From Hirsutella rhossiliensis (taxonomy: Eukaryota; Ascomycota; Sordariomycetes; Hypocreales; Ophiocordycipitaceae): a DNA stretch of 64,000 nt. This document shows, one piece after another, positions 1 through 10,902 of this stretch. The stretch is taken from the NCBI RefSeq assembly GCF_020360975.1, contig NW_025408668.1:3906001-3970000 (forward strand), written 5' to 3'. The stretch's first letter is position 1; every line of letters begins with the position of its first letter. The notes beneath the pieces were generated by a model, which saw only the letters and a program-made list of their open reading frames with translations, ran no database searches and was not told the origin of the DNA. A program made the translations under genes and the position numbers.

Positions 1-32
1 AAGCGCCTCTAAGGCCGGGAGGGAAATAGGAC

Positions 33-127
33 GTATCGAATAGGGTAGGCGGTATCGAATAGGGTAGGCGGTATCGAATAGGGTAGGCGGTGTCGAATAG
101 GGTAGGCGGTGTCGAGATAGGCAGGCG
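33..127. repeat. 19-bp tandem array 1 (5 units)
   Basis: Five head-to-tail 19-bp units start at 33, 52, 71, 90 and 109. The first three are identical (GTATCGAATAGGGTAGGCG); the last two differ at a few bases. The unit matches the array at 9641-9794 at 15 of 19 positions. No coding potential. The array may be cut by the window edge. Confidence 0.9.
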
Positions 128-720
128 GGGAGGAGACGTACTCTAACTAATATAGCAGGCGGTGACCTAAGACAATCACCTACCGCCTTCCTAATCTATT
201 ATAGCCTCCCCGCCACCGCCTTCTAAGAGCGGTCACCGCCTACTAAGTATAATTCGTATCGCTTCCGCCACCGCCTACTATATTCGTAGGGCAGTAGCTA
301 CTTTTAGAAGGCGGTAACTATACGGCTTAAGAACGTAGTTTTAGTCTTTATACCTAGCCTAACTATTAAGCAATAGGCAGCTATCGTGTTATAAAAACGC
401 GCATTGCTCTGCTCGTCTTTCGGCTTATATCGAACTTTAAGGTCTATTATCCGCTATCGTATACTATTTAATATTTCCCTATAACCTAGGACCGACCTAA
501 GGAAAGCACTAGGGATAAGGCGGGTGGTGTTTTTTTAGGACTCGGCACTATATTAGTCGTTATAGTAGGCGGTGGGCGCCGTAAAGACACTAGTTATAGC
601 GCTGTGTTTAATTAGGCAGGCGGTGGACTATACCGAGAGTTAATAACTAAATTCGTAAAGCGGGGCAGTAAGTAAACGCCGTAGGATATAGCGGGGTTAC
701 CTACTAAAAGTAGCGGCATT
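128..720. other. Non-coding stretch with scattered AGGCGGT/ACCGCCT motifs
   Basis: No gene is visible. The heptamer AGGCGGT or its complement, or close variants, recurs many times on both strands, for example near 151, 181, 231, 303, 566 and 613. Every frame is stopped. The N-terminal part of the hydrolase domain of the downstream NLR relic should lie here but cannot be read, so the gene's 5' end is either lost or too mutated to see. Confidence 0.6.
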
Positions 721-3700
721 TGCTCGAGGATATATATTACCTTAGTAAAGTTAAAGTAAGAGGATAATAAGAAGCTCTTAGAGGCTATATATAGTATTAT
801 CTTTTTTAGCGTTTTATATAATAGTATAGATATTAGCTTTCTTATCCTTATAGTTAAAGATAGGCTAAATCGGTTCCTTATTAAATTAATTAGTCGTATT
901 AATTTATAGATTCTAAGTATTTAGTAGCGCGATTTTTATAAAGTACTTAGGGCCGAGGGTAAATCCGAAATTATTTATTTCTATAAGATAATATAATTAC
1001 TAACGGCTAAATAGGTCTATTATAGCTCTTTTACTATAGTACCTAACTAATTTATCTAGGATAAAAGTAGTAACTAAGCTATATTAAGACCGCTAAAAGT
1101 ACTTATTACTAAATCCTTAGTAACGTATTACTATTTATAAGAGGACGGACTAAAGTATATCTATACTATCGCGCGGTTATATTTAAGTATAGTTAAATTT
1201 AAGCCTAATAACCCTAAGTATAATAAGGCCTATAAGAGGCTAAGGGGCTATGCTTAATAAGTAGTAATAAGGCGTCGTCGATAGTAAGCACTTAAAGTAA
1301 AGTATAAGTAAAAGGTAAGAACTTACTAGCTTAAACTAAAAGTATTAGTCCTTATACTATATAATAAGAATTAAGACTTTATTAAACGATCTAATATCTT
1401 AGAAGACCTTAAGTAGTAGCTAGGTTTCGGTTAGCGCCCTAAAGCTATAAGGTCGTAACCTAAAGTAGCGCTATATAGTCTAAGCGGAGTTAGGTATATT
1501 ATTTTATACCCGTTCTATAGTAAGCGTACTAATAAATATAGAAAAATATAAATTATATTAGTATACGTTTATTAGCTATAAGAAGCCTATCTTAAAGTTT
1601 CTATATTTTAGGTTTATATAAGTAATATAAAGCGATTTTATTAGTTATTTACTTTTATTATATAAGAATACTAAATTCCTAGCTATAATAATCCTAAATT
1701 AGATATACTACTACTAGTAAAGGGATAGCTAGGGAAAAGGGAAAATAGGCAGTAGCTTATAGTTCTTAATAACGCTAACGATATATAACTCTTCTTTACT
1801 ACTATTAATAGTAGCTTTAATAGTATTAAAAAGTTTAGATAATTTATACTTAAATATAGTTATAGAATAGTACTCGCGATAACTAAGAATAAGTAAGTAG
1901 CTATAAAGCTAACTAAATCGACCTATATCTTAGATATTTATAAAATAGATAAGGAGGAGTTAATTAAGCTACTTTAAATAAGACTTAAGGAAGATAATAA
2001 GGCTACCTCTAAGGTTAACTTAATTAAACTATTAATATTATCCTTACGCTTAAAGTACTTACCGCTTATACTTATTTAAGCGGCTACTTTTATTTAGGAG
2101 AATAGCGTTTCTATTAAATTATATCTTAAGCTACTTAGCGGGAGTAATAAAAATATCGTTAACTTACTAAGTATAGAGTTTAAAACGATTAAATAGGACT
2201 TAAAGGCTTTATAAGCGGTAGCGTAGATATAGATACTCTTATTTTAATAGATTAAGAAATAAGATATATTAGTAAGTAATTATCTTTTACTAATAAGCTT
2301 ATTTAACTAGTAAGGTATTCCGATATCGTTTCTATTATACTATAGTATATAGGAACGTAATAGAGGTTTAAAGAATAATTTAAAGCTAATAAAATCTATT
2401 AAGCTACTAAAGGCCTTTAGTCTTATTTTAAAGGAGAAGAGCGGTAACCTAGATATCTATTAGCTAGTATAGCTAGTAACTTAAAAGTAGCTTATAAATA
2501 ATAGTAAGATAAGTAAGTTTAAGCGGAAAGCGCTATTAATAGTATCGTAAATATATCCTTTTAAGAGGTTTAAGAACTAAATAGTATATAGTATATATTT
2601 ACTATATATAAACGCTATACTAAAGATTAAGACTAGCGGCCTAAGGGATAAAGAGAAGGTAAAAGCGTCCTTACTTTATTATAGAGTAAGCTACTTTAAT
2701 TTTAAGGGAAAATAAAGTAATATAAAGAAACTTAGTATAAATACTATTAAGACCTATAAAAGGGTACTAAGTAAGGAGTATCCCTTAATACTAACTAGTA
2801 TAGCTAAGCTTATATTAATATACTTAAATTAAAGGTAGTAAAAGGAGGTAAAGGAGCTTAAGATATAAGTAATAAAGACTTATAAGAAGGTATTAAGTAA
2901 GGAGTATCTTAATATACTAACTAGTATAGCTAACCTTATATTAATATACTTAAGTTAAAGGTAGTAAAAGAAAGTAAAGGAGCTTAAAGTATAAGTAATA
3001 AAGACTTATAAGAGGGTATTAAGTAAGGAGTATCTTAATACGCTAACTAATATAGCTAACCTTATATTAATATACTTAAATTAAGGGCGGTAAAAGAAAG
3101 TAAAGGAGCTTAAGGTATAGGTAATAAAGACCTATAAGAGGGTATTAAGTAAGGAGTATCCTTTAACGCTAACTAGTATAGCTAACTTTATTTTAATATA
3201 CTAAAATTAAAGGCGGTAAATAAAGGTAAAAGAGCTTAAGGTATAAGTAATATAGACTTATAAAAAGGTACTAAGAAAGAAGTATCCCTTAATACTAACT
3301 AGTATAACTAGCCTTATATTAATATACTTAAATTAAAAGTAGTAAAAGAAGGTAAAGAAGCTTAAGGTATAAGAACTAAGTATTTATAAGAAGCTATTAA
3401 GTAAGGAGTATCTTAATATACTAACTAATATAGCTAACTATATATTAATATACTAAAATTAAGGGTAGTAAAAAAAAGTAAAGAAGCTTAAGGTATAAGT
3501 AATAAAGACTTATAAAAAGGTATTAAGTAAGGAGTATCTTAGTATACTAACTAATATAGCTAACTTAATATTAATATACTAAAATTAAAAGTAGTAAAAG
3601 AAAGTAAAGGAGCTTAAAGTATAAGTAATAAAGACTTATAAAAAGGTATTAAGTAAGGAGTATCTTAATATATTAACTAATATAGCTAACTTAACGTTAA

Positions 3701-5345
3701 TATACTAAAATTAAAAGTAGTAAAAGAAAGTAAAGGAGCTTAAAGTATAAGTAATAGAAACTTATAAGAAGGTATTAAGTAAGAAGTATCTTAATATACT
3801 AACTAGTATAGCTAACCTTATATTAATATACTAAAATTAAAAGCGGTAAAAAAAAGTAAAGGAGCTTAAGGTATAAGTAATAAAAACTTATAAGAGGGTA
3901 TTAAGTAAAGAGTATCCCTTAATACTAACTAGTATAGCTAACTTTATATTAATATACTTAAATTAAAGGTAGTAAAAGAAGGTAAAGAAGCTTAAGGTAT
4001 AAGTAATAAAGACTTATAAAAAGGTACTAAGTAAGGAGTATCCTTTAACGCTAACTAATATAGCTAACTTTATATTAATATACTTAAATTTAAGGTAATA
4101 AAAAGAAGTAAAGAAGCTTAAGGTATAAGTAATAAAAACCTATAAGAGGGTACTAAGTAAGGAGTATCTTAATATACTAATTAATATAGCTAACCTTATA
4201 TTAATATACTTAAATTAAAGGTAGTAAAAGAAAGTAAAGGTACTTAAAGTATAAGTAATAAAGACTTATAAGAAAGTACTAAGTAAGGAGTATCTTTTAA
4301 TACTAACTAGTATAGCTAACTTTATATTAATATATTTAAATTAAAGGTAGTAAAAGAAAGTAAAGTAGCTTAAAGTATAAGAACTAAGTATTTATTAAAA
4401 GGTACTAAGTAAGGACTATCTTAATATACTAACTAATATAGCTAACCTTATATTAATATACTAGAATTAAGGGTAGTAAAAAAAGTAAAAGAGCTTAAGG
4501 TATAAGTAATAAAGACCTATAAAAAGGTACTAAGTAAGGAGTATCTTAATATACTAACTAATATAGCTAACCGTATATTAATATACTAAAATTAAAGGTA
4601 GTAAAAGGAAGTAAAGGAGCTTAAGGTATAGGTAATAAATACTTATAAAAGGGTATTAAGTAAGGAGTATCTTAATATATTAATTAATATAGCTAACCTT
4701 ATATTAATATATTTAAATTAAGGGCGGTAAAAGAAGGTAAAGGAGCTTAAGGTATAAGTAATAAAGACTTATAAGAAGGTACTAAGTAAGGAGTATCTTT
4801 TAATACTAACTAATATAGCTAAACTTATATTAATATACTTAAATTAAGGGCGGTAAAAAAAGGGAAAGGAGCTTAAGGTATTAGTAATAAAGACCTATAA
4901 AAAGGTACTAAGCTTAAGTAAGGAGTATCCCTTAACGCTAACTAGTATAGCTAACCTTATATTAATATACTAAAATTAAAGGTAGTAAAAAAAAGTAAAA
5001 GAGCTTAAGGTATAAGTAATAGAAACCTATAAGAAAGTACTAAGTAAGGAGTATCCTTTAACGCTAGCTAGTATAGCTAACTTTATATTAATATACTAAA
5101 ATTAAGGGTAGTAAAAAAAAGTAAAGGAGCTTAAGGAATAAGTAATAGAGACCTATAAGAAGGTACTAGGTAAGGAGTATCTTAATATACTAACTAGTAT
5201 AGCTAACCTAGCTTAGACTTAGTATAAGATTAACTAAGTCTTAAAAGTAAAAGCGTTAATATAGGATTATATTTACTATTAATAAAAGCTACTTAGCTAG
5301 GATTATCCTTATACTTAGTCTTTTATATTAACTATAGCTAAATAA
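721..5345 (+). pseudogene. RIP-degraded fungal NLR: SesB-like hydrolase, NB-ARC, ~20 TPR repeats
   Basis: This is a dead STAND/NLR-type gene, the fungal receptor class linked to non-self recognition and programmed cell death. Stops are almost all TAA/TAG, as expected from RIP of CAA, CAG and TGG. Three parts can be read. At about 721-1260 a hydrolase-like region carries a stretch like IIFFSVLYNSIDIS, corresponding to the GVPH segment of SesB/DUF676 proteins, and ends with KFKPNNPKY and YKRLRGYA. The NB-ARC domain follows at about 1380-2700: a lead-in ILEDLK, a degraded P-loop KVALYSLSGV (about 1459-1490), a Walker B-like VLNNANDI (near 1770), a TTRNK-type motif read as ITKNK (near 1880), the LKYLPL motif (near 2055), GIPISFLL (near 2310) and a degraded MHxLVQL motif (near 2460). 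About 20 TPR units of 42 codons follow, and then a C-terminal cap with YPYTQS. The 5' end is missing. The family call is strong from motif order; function is inferred from the family. Confidence 0.85.
2740..5205 (+). repeat. 126-bp tandem array encoding TPR repeats (20 units)
   Basis: The motif GTAAGGAGTATC, with variants, recurs about every 126 bp (near 2774, 2897, 3023, 3149, 3277, 3403 and so on to 5170), giving 20 periods. One unit is 42 codons and matches the kinesin-light-chain-like TPR repeats of fungal NLRs: KEY/H-LN-LTS-AN-L--YL, an RW/RQ-type position now stopped, KELKV, then TYKRVL. Units are close to one another even after RIP, so they were probably near-identical before mutation. 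Unit 18 (near 4917) has a small insertion and unit 14 reads GGACTAT. Confidence 0.9.
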
Positions 5346-6060
5346 GAGAGTATAAGGTAAAGGCTTAATAAAAGCTCTATAATCTTTTATATTAAATTAA
5401 TCTAACTACTTTAGATAATTAATAATAGTATTTATAAGCTAGCTTATCTTTATAATAAGATATATAAGCTATAGCCGCTAGGTTTCCTAACTTAGCTTAT
5501 ACTTTAGTTAGAGAATAACTAATATATTATTCTTCTCTTATTCTTTTCTTTTCCCTTTATTCTTTAAGGGTTATAAGGGTAGGAAGATATTTATCTTTAT
5601 AGGAGGCTAAGAAGTATTATTATTATCTATACTTATAGATTAAAAAGGATAAGTAAGTAATTTATTAATACTTATCTATCTAGCTATAGATATAATAATA
5701 ATATAAGTCTATATAAACTTAGGCGATAAAGTCGCTATATTTATAGAACCTTTTAGATCCTACTAAAGTCTAATAATTATTCTTCTTTAAACTTAGCGAG
5801 AATTATCTTTAGTTATTATTTAGCCGAGGTTTTAGATACTTAATATAATCTACCACCTTTTTAATTAAACGTCCTACTTAGTTAAAAATTCTCTACTAAC
5901 TTATAGCCGCGATAATACCTTATTTAGGTTAAACGGAAAGAAGCTTATTACTATAAATCCGCTTTAAATATTTAACGGTAAAAGTACTTATCGGCGAGAC
6001 TCTAAGTATATAAAAAGGAAGTTCTATTTATTAATATAATAGATCTTAGTAAGTATTTTT
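5346..6060. other. AT-rich stretch with no recognisable gene
   Basis: This sequence lies downstream of the NLR relic. The first ~60 bases may still be its C-terminal tail. There are no CA/TG and all frames are stopped. I see no tandem repeat and no LTR. Confidence 0.5.
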
Positions 6061-6431
6061 ATTACTAAAAAAGATATAGCCGCCTATTAAATATAAGTAA
6101 TAGTATTAATTAACGTATATAGTATACGCGATATACCCCCTTAAGGATACTAGGTTAATTCGTCCTAAGATACCTAGATATCCTAGATTATAGAGGGAAT
6201 TTTTATATAGGTAGGCCCTATACTAAAACCGCGCTTAATTACGCTAGCGGGACTCGAACTATAGGCCTTTAGGTAATACGCGCTAGGCTAGCTAGAAGTA
6301 CGTATATAGTTACTAGGAAGTTCCTAGAGGGGTAACGCCTCCGCCTAGGCTTATAACTATTACGAAAAAAGATATAGCCGCTTATTAAATATAAGCGATA
6401 GTATTAATTAACGTATATAGTATACGCGATA
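6061..6431. mobile_element. 371-bp element with 73-bp terminal direct repeats (SMART-like?)
   Basis: Two 73-bp copies, 6061-6133 and 6359-6431, are in direct orientation with about five differences. Both begin ATTAC, contain GATATAGCCGC and end TATACGCGATA. The 225-bp interior holds a tRNA-like segment on the minus strand. This resembles the very small terminal-repeat retroelements called SMARTs or TRIMs, but no target-site duplication or primer site is clear after RIP. A chance duplication around a tRNA pseudogene is the alternative. Confidence 0.4.
6232..6310 (-). pseudogene. tRNA-like fragment with B-box
   Basis: On the minus strand the segment contains AGTTCGAGTCC, one mismatch from the polymerase III B-box consensus GGTTCGANTCC. 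It is followed by CCGCTAGCG and preceded about 34 bases upstream by an A-box-like TAGCTAGCCTAG. The stems do not pair cleanly, which RIP could explain. It is either a tRNA relic or the head of a tRNA-derived SINE. The isotype cannot be assigned. Confidence 0.35.
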
Positions 6432-7600
6432 ATTTTCTCTTAAACCTTCTAGCTATATATTATTTTTAACAGCGAATAATACTTAATATTAAGAGGCTAT
6501 AAGAGATATAAGGAATATATAAGCATTTATAGTATTATAATAGAATTAGCTATATAGTACTTATTAAATTCTAGCTTAACGTAGCTATTATACCTATTAA
6601 AAATAAAAACTTAATATATACTAACTATATAGCGCTATATATTTAGATTAAAAACTTATACCTTAATATTACTATAGTAGCTAATAAACCTCTATACTTA
6701 GTTTTCCTTAATAGGATTTTTACCTTATTAAGTAATAAGTTAGCTATTTAATAAGTATAAGCTACTATTAGCGGTATCCCTTACTTATCTATTAATAAGA
6801 TCTATTATACTAAGGTAATCTCTTTTATCGCCGTTAACTTTAGGTTATATATCTAAGCGTTATATTAGCGAATAATACTATATAGTCGATTAGATACTAT
6901 ATTACGCGCTTAGAGACCTAGGTTACGTTATTTAAAACTAAAGTAGGGATCGCGATATATAGTAGGACTTATATAAGGATATAGAGATAACTATAGCCCG
7001 CTAAAGGAGCTCTTTAAAGATTAATAATTATATTACTAGCCCTTATTCTTTACTTTCTATTTTATTATAATTATACTCCTTATATACTATCGATTAAGGG
7101 ACGTTATATATAGCTATAGCCTTATAGGTACTTTTAAATTAGCCCTACTAATAGGCCCTAACGGCGAGTAGGACTTATTCTTTATATAGAACTAATTAGT
7201 TTATTATTACTATTATACTTAGTTTATCTTACTATAAGTATAGGTCGCGGCGGCAAGGAGTTTTTCTAACTAAGTAAGGGGTCTAACTAAAAAGGGGGTA
7301 GATTATATTATCCTAGGCCCTTAGTATATAATTTAATAATAATAAATTATATTATATAGCTAAGTAATAAGTATTAATATTTAACTACTTATACTACGCC
7401 TTACTTTATTATTACTTATAGAACTTATATTACCTTTATAAGGCGTAGTATAAGTAGTACTTACTTAGCTAGGTACGTTACTAATTAAGCTATAAATATA
7501 TATAAATCCCTTTTCCCTTATTACTATAAATTCTAAACTATAAGAGTATATTATAAGATAATATTAAAGGTTTTATTATTATTAATTATAAAAGTAAGAG
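6432..7600. other. RIP-degraded sequence, unidentified
   Basis: No family motif is recognisable in any frame. The ~45-bp segment from about 7007 (CTCTTTAAAGATTAATAATT and following) recurs in the same orientation from about 9299, and the ~150 bp before each copy is loosely similar. This suggests two copies of one old repeat. It also contains the hairpin at 7385-7458. Confidence 0.4.
7385..7458. repeat. 18-bp perfect inverted repeat
   Basis: ACTACTTATACTACGCCT (7385-7402) is the exact reverse complement of 7441-7458, with a 38-bp spacer. Survival of a perfect inverted repeat in heavily mutated DNA is notable, but no function is evident. Confidence 0.85.
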
Positions 7601-7659
7601 CTATAAGAAGCTTAGCGTAAAGACTATTAGTAGTTATTATAGATATAACTAACCTTATT

Positions 7660-9020
7660 AACTATAAGGTAGCTAGAGCGAGTACTAAGTAATACTTTAG
7701 CTATAGGTAGTAAAGGCGAAAATTTAGTATAGAATCTAAGGCTATATTATTCTATCTTAAGTAATCGATAGTTATAAAGAGCGTTTTATTATTATAAATA
7801 AAGGAGGATTTAAATTAAATATATAAAGAAATAAGGTTATAAATAGTATTAGACTATAATACTATTAAATATAAGGTCTAGCTATAAGCTAGTGCCTATA
7901 TATAGTATTATAAACCCTAAAAAGTAAAAGACTAGTCGCTTATAAACGCTACTAGCGCTTATTATATAGCTTACTACTTAGTACCTAGGCTTACTCTTTC
8001 CTTTTCTTTTTTCCCTTTAAATAGATACTTAAAAGAGTATTTATAATCGCTTATAACCTTAAGGCTAATACGCGATACTTACCTAGAGCTTTATCGCTAC
8101 CTACTTAATATATAAATATATATATATTTAGTAGGTATTAGGCTTTATAAGATAAGTGCTTATATTAAACTTATTCTTTTATTTTATAAGGTAGCCGCCT
8201 TACTTCTTAAGCTCTTAAGCTTATTCGAAAAAGGTATTAGCGGGCCTTATAAAAGACTAGTTTCTTATTTAAAATCGACCTATACTTTAATTTAATAATT
8301 AGTTAGGACTATATAACTAATCCTAATCTTAATATAATTCCCTTATAAGGACTAGTCTCTTATTACTAGCGACCGGCGATAGTTATCTAGTATAGTACTA
8401 GTAACTATAGTAAACTAAGTTTTAAGGTACTAGTAATAATATCGTAGGCTAAGACTAAGATACTAGTAATAGTACTAGGGCGCTTACTAGTTACTTAAAG
8501 ATACTAGTAACCGCTAAGCTAAAGTTACTAAGACCCTTAAGGTGCCTATAACTACTATACTCTTACTACTAATAGCGAGGAGCGCGCTTATATTTAGTTA
8601 CTAGTAGCCGACTAGGTAACTATTAAACCTAAGCGCTAAGGGTATTACGCGCGCTATTATATAATATTAGTACTTTTATCCTTTACGTAATAAAGCCTTA
8701 TAAGAGACCGGTCTCTTATAAGGCCTACTAATACTTTTTTAGAACGAGCTTAAGAGTATAAGAAGGCGGCTAGCTTATAAAATAAAGGAATAAGCTTAAT
8801 ATAAGCACTTATCTTATACGCCTAATACCTACTTAATATATATATAGTAGGTAGCGATAAAGCTATAGGTTTAGTCGTAATAATAAAAAGCTCTTTATAA
8901 CTATTAATTACTTAAGATAGAACGATAGGGCCTTAGATTCTATATTAAATTTTCGCCTCTACTACCTATAGCTAAAGTATTACCTAGTACTCGCTCTAGC
9001 CGCCCTATAGTTAGTAGGGT
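7660..9020. repeat. Large imperfect inverted duplication
   Basis: The left arm (about 7660-8270) and right arm (about 8725-9020) are reverse complements over several hundred bases. For example, the stretch around 8140-8160 (AAGATAAGTGCTTATATTAA) matches the complement around 8795-8820, and 7741-7800 matches the complement of about 8885-8960. The left arm has ~280 extra bases (about 7800-8080) that the right arm lacks. The loop (about 8275-8690) has many ACTAGTA motifs. No transposase is seen. It could be a foldback element or two copies of one repeat inserted in opposite directions. Confidence 0.7.
8695..8724. repeat. 30-bp perfect palindrome
   Basis: GCCTTATAAGAGACC is followed directly by its exact reverse complement with no spacer, centred on ACCGGT. 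It sits at the inner edge of the right arm of the inverted duplication; a degraded relative (CTTATAAGGACTAGTCTCTTAT) lies near 8343. Confidence 0.95.
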
Positions 9021-9454
9021 TAGCTATAGCCTATACTAACTTTAACTAGCGTACTAGGGTCTATCTAAGCTATTATTACTTAGTATAATATTAAGAGAAT
9101 AAGATTTATATCTTATTTAGCGTCGATAATATAAGTAGATCGCCCTATTATATAATTATATATCTTAATATCGACTATAAATCTAGGTCTATATTACGTG
9201 CTAGCTAAAGTAGACCTTTAAGATATTTTAAAGGTAAGCGTTAGAAATAAAAGGATACTATTATATTAAAAGGATCCTACCTCTTAAGCGTTAAATAAGC
9301 TCTTTAAAGATTAAAAATTATATTACTAGCCCCTATTTTTTACTCTTTATTTCGTTATAATTATACGCTTCTTATTTACCCTATAACTATTATTATTGCT
9401 TTACTTACTTTCTTACTTTTTCTACTTCTTCCTAGCTATAGGATAGTACTTAAA

Positions 9455-9930
9455 TAGCCGATTTCTTTACTTACCTTTATATATACTTTAGTTTTTATCG
9501 CTACTACCTACTTACGTCTTTTTCTCTTACCTCTATCTTTATCTTATTTATCTCTTAAATCTTTAGTCTTTATTTCTTAAGGCTCTTCGCGTAATCTATA
9601 AGGGGTTGCCTTACCTATACCTATAAGCTTATAGTAAGCGGTAACTAATATAGTAGGTAGTAGCCTATTATAATAGCTAGTAACTAATATAGTAGGCCGT
9701 AACTAATATAGTAGGCGGTAACTAATATAGTAAGTAGTAACTAATATAGTAAGTAGTAACCTATTAAAGTAGGCGGTAACTATAATAAGAGGCTTATAGG
9801 TAAGTTAACCTTTTATAGTTATATAAAGAGCCCTAAAGAATAAAGATAGAGGTTAGAATAAAAAACTAAAAGGTAGGTAGTAGCGTTAGAAACTAAAGTA
9901 TATAAAAATATAAGTAAAGAAAGGGGCTAT
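9455..9930. repeat. Foldback structure enclosing the second 19-bp array
   Basis: About 9455-9590 is the imperfect reverse complement of about 9815-9930; shared stretches include ATATACTTTAGTTT and CGCTACTACCTAC. The 19-bp array 9641-9794 fills the loop. No coding potential is seen. Confidence 0.65.
9641..9794. repeat. 19/20-bp tandem array 2 (~8 units)
   Basis: The units GTAACTAATATAGTAGGCG or GTAACTAATATAGTAAGTA repeat at 9641, 9680, 9699, 9718 and 9737, with diverged units at 9660, 9756 and 9776. The period equals that of the array at 33-127 and 15 of 19 unit positions agree. Confidence 0.85.
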
Positions 9931-10452
9931 TATTAAAAGAAATAGATAGTCTCCTTTAAAGCTAGTCTCCTTTAATAGCTATTAAAAAAGTAAGAATATA
10001 GCTAAAGCGGTATTAGGCTATAGGTAATAGAAGAGGAAGGGAATATAAGGAAGGTATATAGGTAAGATTTCTAAAGAAAAGCAGCCGCTCTTTACCTTAG
10101 TTACCGATCTAGGCACTCGGCCTATAGCCTCGCGGTCGGCCTAAGCGGCTAGGCGGGAGGAGTAAGAAAGAAAGTAAACGAGATATAGCTACCTAGCTAA
10201 GGCGAGCGCTTTATTAACGGCCGGTTATAGATAGATAGATATACTAGTAGGAGAAGGAGGTATTAATAATTAATAAGGTTAGTATATATAAGGCGCGAAC
10301 GCTATACGCGGCTAATAAGCGGCTCTACTAGCTATAAGGGTCGCCTTAAGACTTTAGTAAGGTCTTAGTAGCGATCCTTTATAGCGACTTTTACTAGTTC
10401 CGGCTAGTATAAGTACGGTCGATTATACTACTAAGTATAGCTATACTATAGG
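9931..10452. other. Intergenic sequence before A1, no gene seen
   Basis: This is mixed AT-rich and CG-containing sequence. A short imperfect hairpin (TAAGAC with GTCTTA near 10,350) is the only structure noticed. It abuts the LTR of A1. Confidence 0.5.
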
Positions 10453-10902
10453 TATTATAACTATAGCTACTAGGCCGTTAACGGTCGACCGCGTTAAGCA
10501 CGTAATATAGTCTAATAGATAAATAGTCGGCACGACTATCTAGTAAATATAGGATTAAGGGGATCGTAGAGATCTAAGTAATCTAGGATTAATAAGATTA
10601 CTATACTCTATACGATCTAACGTTAGGGATTATAGCTAGGCCTATAATTTAAGGATAGTCTTTATAGGTATATATAGCTACCTACTTTTACTCCTTTAGA
10701 TAGATAGCTCTCTAGCTTTTAATATAGATCTTTATTACGATTTTATCTTTAATTTTAATTACTTAGTTATAGTCTATAGTTTACGACCTCCGACTTATTA
10801 CTAACGTAATATACTTATTATTACTTAGACCACGCCTTATTATATCTACTAATATAAACCCTTTAATAGGTTTATCCCTTAGGAATAATACTAGTCGTTA
10901 TA
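10453..10902 (+). repeat. 5' LTR of A1
   Basis: The boundaries come from comparison with the inverted family A LTR at 20,979-21,427 (449 bp). It begins TATTATAACTATAGC and ends AGTCGTTATA; unmutated ends would be TG...CA. Its downstream half also matches the LTR parts at 17,922-18,186 and 22,460-22,741. Confidence 0.85.

Noticed and set aside
2740..5205. CRISPR or satellite array
   Set aside because: Direct repeats of 126 bp without spacers that translate to TPR units in a eukaryotic context; not CRISPR, and coding rather than satellite.
1..10452. A Starship-type giant element carrying the NLR as cargo
   Set aside because: No DUF3435-type tyrosine recombinase can be read, and only one possible end lies in the window. 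Kept only as a speculation about the paired arrays.
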